Of a stretch of DNA of 64,000 nt, positions 59,903 to 64,000 are shown piece by piece. The position numbers and the translations under genes are program-made. The notes under the pieces were generated by a model. It worked only from the letters and a program-made list of their open reading frames with translations. It was not told where the DNA came from and did not search any database. This DNA comes from Beaufortia kweichowensis (Eukaryota > Chordata > Actinopteri > Cypriniformes > Gastromyzontidae): contig CM032816.1 in the NCBI GenBank assembly GCA_019155185.1, forward strand, positions 10,394,510 through 10,458,509, in the 5' to 3' direction. The first letter of the stretch is position 1. Each line of letters starts with the position of its first letter.

Positions 59903-62900
59903 TTCGCAGCCTCATCCTGAACACACTTACATCACCAAAACATTTCAAACAGATTTCCTATCGCACCTTGGACTGGTGCACAAAGTTGCCAATCTATACG
60001 TTATATATATATATAAATATATATATTATACATATATATATATATATTATCTATATCCAAATAAATGTTGTTTGTTTTTATTTTCTTTTTCTTTAATACA
60101 TATGGTAAAACTGTGTCAACAGTTCTTCTACAACCAAGATGCAACAAATCTTGGTTCTTGAAGTCCAAAGGTCTGGGTTAAAAGGGTGACTTATGAAAGA
60201 GTGTCATGCCAATTATTAGAATATTAAAAGGTAAATAGTAATTAATAATAATAATAATAACAATAATGATGATGGTGATAAACATGATGATGGATAATTT
60301 ATCACATCAGACCAGTGTGTGCCTCCAGCATGGGGTTCGTTTCATAGATTGTCTTCTCCAGGGTGAGAAAGGCAGGACTGACGTGTCCAAAGACTGCGTG
60401 ACTGCGCCCAACACCCCGTTCACCTCCAGGCTTGAGTGGACTGACAAAACCAAAAGCTTCTTTTTCCAAGCAGGACAAAAATCAAAGCATCAGTATTCGC
60501 GGGCGACGAGGCGAGGGTTCGACTAAATCAGGACTTGACCAGGACCGCCTATAGCAACCCCGTTATTTCCCTTCTCAACTCTGCATCCACCTGTTCACAT
60601 TTCCCAGTTAGAAGTAAAAATCGTCCCGTTTCCAAGTCATCTCAGGCTAACCAGCGGTAAAGTCTTTGATAAGGGCTGGACGAGAAAGCTACACCATCAG
60701 TTCTCGCGTGGTAGATTAGTTGTTGGTTACATGTATCTTGTCCTGAAGTCAGTGTGTCTGGATGCTGTTTGTACATTTTTTTTTTTTTAATGAGAAGGAA
60801 AAAACAAAGACACGACGTGTCCGTATCTGAGGAGTATTTCTTGTTTTTTTATAGGAAAATATATTCAGGTCTTCCTAGTCTGCATTTGAAAATAAGTGCT
60901 TTTCTGTTTCACGAAACAGTCGTTTGTTATCAAAGGTGTTTAAAAATGACACAAATTATGCGGGGGAAGCCTGTTGCATAATGACTGTCTGTTTTTGTTT
61001 CAATTCTGAACTGCCAAATGCTTTAGGATTCGTTTTAATCAAAATTATGATGGTATATCCTCTTACTGTGTGTTTAGTATAGAATATAACAGAAATGTCC
61101 CATTCCCCGTGTCCCTGAGATCATATTGCTTTTCTTGGAGAAACAATAATGACAATGTGTCACAATTTGCTGTCTTAAACTCGAGGGTTTGATGTATGAG
61201 CCAAATTGAGTAATAAGGAAATGACAGAAAACCCTTCAATTAAAGCACAAGCTTTATCGCAGATAACTGAAGCAAACGCACTAAGAACCTCTTTCCGTTT
61301 GGCCAAGTGAAATTTTGAAGCGCTTACATCATCTCTGTTGCAGGAAGTGCTGTTTAAGCCGGTCTTCTGCTGGTCTTCGCTGGCTTTCTGCGTCTTTTCA
61401 TATTGCACAGTTTCTTAACCTGTCCTATCGTCTTAACAGCAATGCACGGCTGGCACCTCTTTTACGTGTTACATGTCAGGTCATTCCAAAATAACATATC
61501 CCTTTTATATTTGCGGTGACTCTAGGATTAAACAATTTGCGCATATCAAACTCCACATATTCGTTTAGGACAAGTGTTTGTTTTACCTACACCGTGTGAA
61601 TCCAAACGAATGATGCATAGCTAATTCTGACTGTTTAATCATGAGATATAACCTACCAAAATACAGATCTTGGATAATGTTGATTGTTTGTCTGTTATGA
61701 TGAGGTTCGTCTTGATTTTATGGCTTTAAACCCAGTTTGGGGTTCTCGAGTTTTGGTGAGGGTTATATCTAAAATGTGCTGCAATTTCTCACAATCTACT
61801 GTGAAAATTCATACGCTCATCTTTATCACATTCCCATAATGCCCTGCTACCCTTTGAGTCAGGATTGGGTAATGATGGATAAACATTCATATCATTATTG
61901 TGGCATAACATACCGACGTGAATATTTAAGGCCTTCCAGACGTCACCATTGTCAGTCTAGAAAATCTTGAAACAATTTTTACACCTTCCTGTACAGGTGC
62001 CCAGAGTGCCTTCAGTCATACTGAAACGAATCCCACAAATTTAACCTTCACGCTCGTCCCTGAAAATATTCAAAGAAACTGGACGTATATCTCATTCGCT
62101 CAGTTAAACTCAGTTAGAAGCACAGTTGCAGGTTGTAATTTCATTGGTTAAAGTGAACTGGTTGTTGTGATGTGCTTGTATCGGTCTGGTCCTGTCTGTC
62201 TTTATGAAAGCTAGTCATCTGCTGTAAAGTTAAAGATCCCACACTAGAGTTTATATTTGGTTAAGTTGCCTTGAGAGTTATTACTGCTCTGAACAAAAGT
62301 TTATCTGGTAATTGCACAAATTGGTCTATAAAAAAACTTTCCCTGTGTTTCATACATTGAGGTATATTCTGACGAAAAACATTCTGGACATTTAGGAAGT
62401 TATGCTTTCCGACATTATGCACTTTGTTTGGAAATGTCCTAAGTATTACTCCGTTTTGTTTTCCAAGATATATTTAAGTGTCTGTTGTTTCATATTTTTT
62501 GTGTGTGTATCACCAGGACTGTTCAGACCAGTGACTATTACTAAAGTCACAATGCTCTGCTTTTAAACTACACGTACCCTTCCTGATCTTGCCCTCATCT
62601 CTCATTTAGTCACAGAGTTAGATTATTGGACTTGTACCTGAATCAGGTATTTGGACTTCAGCTGTTACCAGAGCTGATCAAAGAAAACCTGCAATGTGAT
62701 TGGATTGACTCAAAATTCCAGAACACCACCTGTCCAATCGGCTCAACGAAAAGCATGCCTTCTTATGCAAATTTTTATATATAAGTTTTGTCAGACTTTT
62801 TTGATATGCATTTAGTTTTGAGTTTATTTTGTAAAGATTTTTATGTGAACTTTGTCACTTTCCTTTTTACATGTCTGGCAAAAACGATGCCAAAACGAAA

Positions 62901-64000
62901 CAGTATACATATGTACATCTCTTAAAAAAAACTTCAATTTTCAGTTATTAACAGTATACATTTTCACGATGGCATCTGTAGAATATAGTTAATTATAGTT
63001 CATAGTTCAACAATGTGTACGAATCTCATGGACCGTTACTTTTATTCAAGTCTGCCTTTGCTAGCACACCATGCTGAATGTTATTGTTATCTTGGGGCGC
63101 TGGGTGTGTACCAGTAGTTGTGAGAAGATATTTACGGTCTTACATGGCTTATCTTGCAGAGTGCATGTAATGTGTTGTGGGTGGGGCGTATAGATAGAAC
63201 ATCTGAAAGCCACGCATTCAAAGCATCCAAGTTCTTAAGTATACCCAAAGAGATTGCTATTAGGGAGACTTTTTATATGCATTCGAGAAACATATCATTC
63301 AAGATCTTTCCGTCACTGTTGATTTCTGCTCTAGCTTATAGCGCTGACGTGTGGAAAGTGCTTTCCACCGGCTTTCTGTGTTATGTCTGACAGTCTGTAA
63401 GGCTTTGCGATTTTAATTTTTTAACTTTTGAGAGGCAAAATATGTACATTTATGCATAAAACTGAAAGATTTTCAAATTCATTCCAGTTCATCCTGTCAC
63501 CTTGATCTTAATAGTGTGTAGATCATCCATTTTCTTTTTGGTGCGTTGCAATTCCACAGTGACAAAAAGGTCATTGTAGTTTTAATGTAGATTTTGTTCA
63601 CTTTTCATACTATTTACTTATGATTGTGGCCTTCTTGTACTGTTGATGCATTTCATTTCTATTGTTGTGACTTCCCTGGTGTTGTGCACTGTCTGAGTGT
63701 GTGTGTGTGTGTGTGTGTGTGTGCGTTTGAGAAGGTGTGTGTGAGCGTGTTACCTCATCTACAGTCAACTGTTCAATTGGAAAACATTTTGTTTACGAGT
63801 GCAAAAAAGAAAAAAAATCTAAAAAAATCTTCCACTTGATGAAACACAAAACAGGATACATTGTAGCGACATGAGTTATTTAAAAAAAAAGTTCACCCAG
63901 TGTGCTGAACTAAGTGTAAATGGTTTATTACACAATATGAATATTTGTAAATTGTTTGTATTTTTTCATAATGATTTTAAAAAGGAGTGTGTTTATTTTT
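59903..64000 (+). other. phf21a: phf21a 3' UTR and downstream DNA to window end
   Basis: About 4.1 kb without a coding exon. A (TA)n tract lies at 60003-60050, and an early AATAAA at 60060-60065 could end a short UTR. A (TG)n lies near 63.70-63.72 kb. The long even-composition stretch fits a long brain-type 3' UTR, but no clear final signal was identified before the window ends. Confidence 0.5.

Overview
This is teleost nuclear DNA, most likely from a cypriniform (carp, danio or loach group). The evidence is vertebrate multi-exon genes with GT-AG introns of 80 bp to several kb, an AT-rich background, long (GA)n microsatellites and many short inverted-repeat DNA transposons of kinds common in cyprinid genomes. 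The genus is not resolved.

Five genes were reconstructed exon by exon and recognised by their encoded proteins: ambra1 (+, C-terminal part only, 1-4748), chrm4 (+, 8092-10168), mdk (-, 11520-14608 plus a probable 5' UTR exon near 17.3 kb), dgkz (-, 19976-38257, two alternative first exons) and phf21a (+, 49373-59902, 5' UTR exons near 45.4 and 48.7 kb). Order and relative orientation match the human 11p11.2 block AMBRA1-CHRM4-MDK-DGKZ-PHF21A. CREB3L1, which lies between DGKZ and PHF21A in human as I recall it, was not found. The genes are unrelated in function: autophagy scaffold, muscarinic receptor, heparin-binding growth factor, lipid kinase, and LSD1-complex histone reader. What ties them is conserved synteny, not a pathway. 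Teleosts often keep two copies of such genes, and I cannot tell which copy this is.

Layout: 0-7.2 kb ambra1 and its long 3' UTR; 7.2-11 kb chrm4, bracketed by two inverted copies of one MITE; 11-17.4 kb mdk, whose introns hold a 2.1 kb T-rich satellite, a perfect 65 bp palindrome, a second satellite that switches strand, and a GC-richer block with TCF/LEF and octamer motifs; 18.3-38.5 kb dgkz with 32 shared coding exons; 38.6-44.9 kb repeat-rich intergenic DNA; 44.9-64 kb phf21a with a long 3' UTR.

The dgkz, phf21a, mdk and chrm4 reading frames close exactly (lengths divisible by 3, no internal stops). ambra1 instead shows one clear 1-base frameshift between its two TQT motifs and a second probable one in the first exon. 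Other points: a muscarinic receptor with His at the usually invariant Tyr6.51, a split N-terminal coding exon in chrm4, a 23-nt phf21a microexon phase-matched to replace the AT-hook exon, and an expanded acidic phf21a tail. I saw no tRNA, rRNA, CRISPR or convincing novel gene system.
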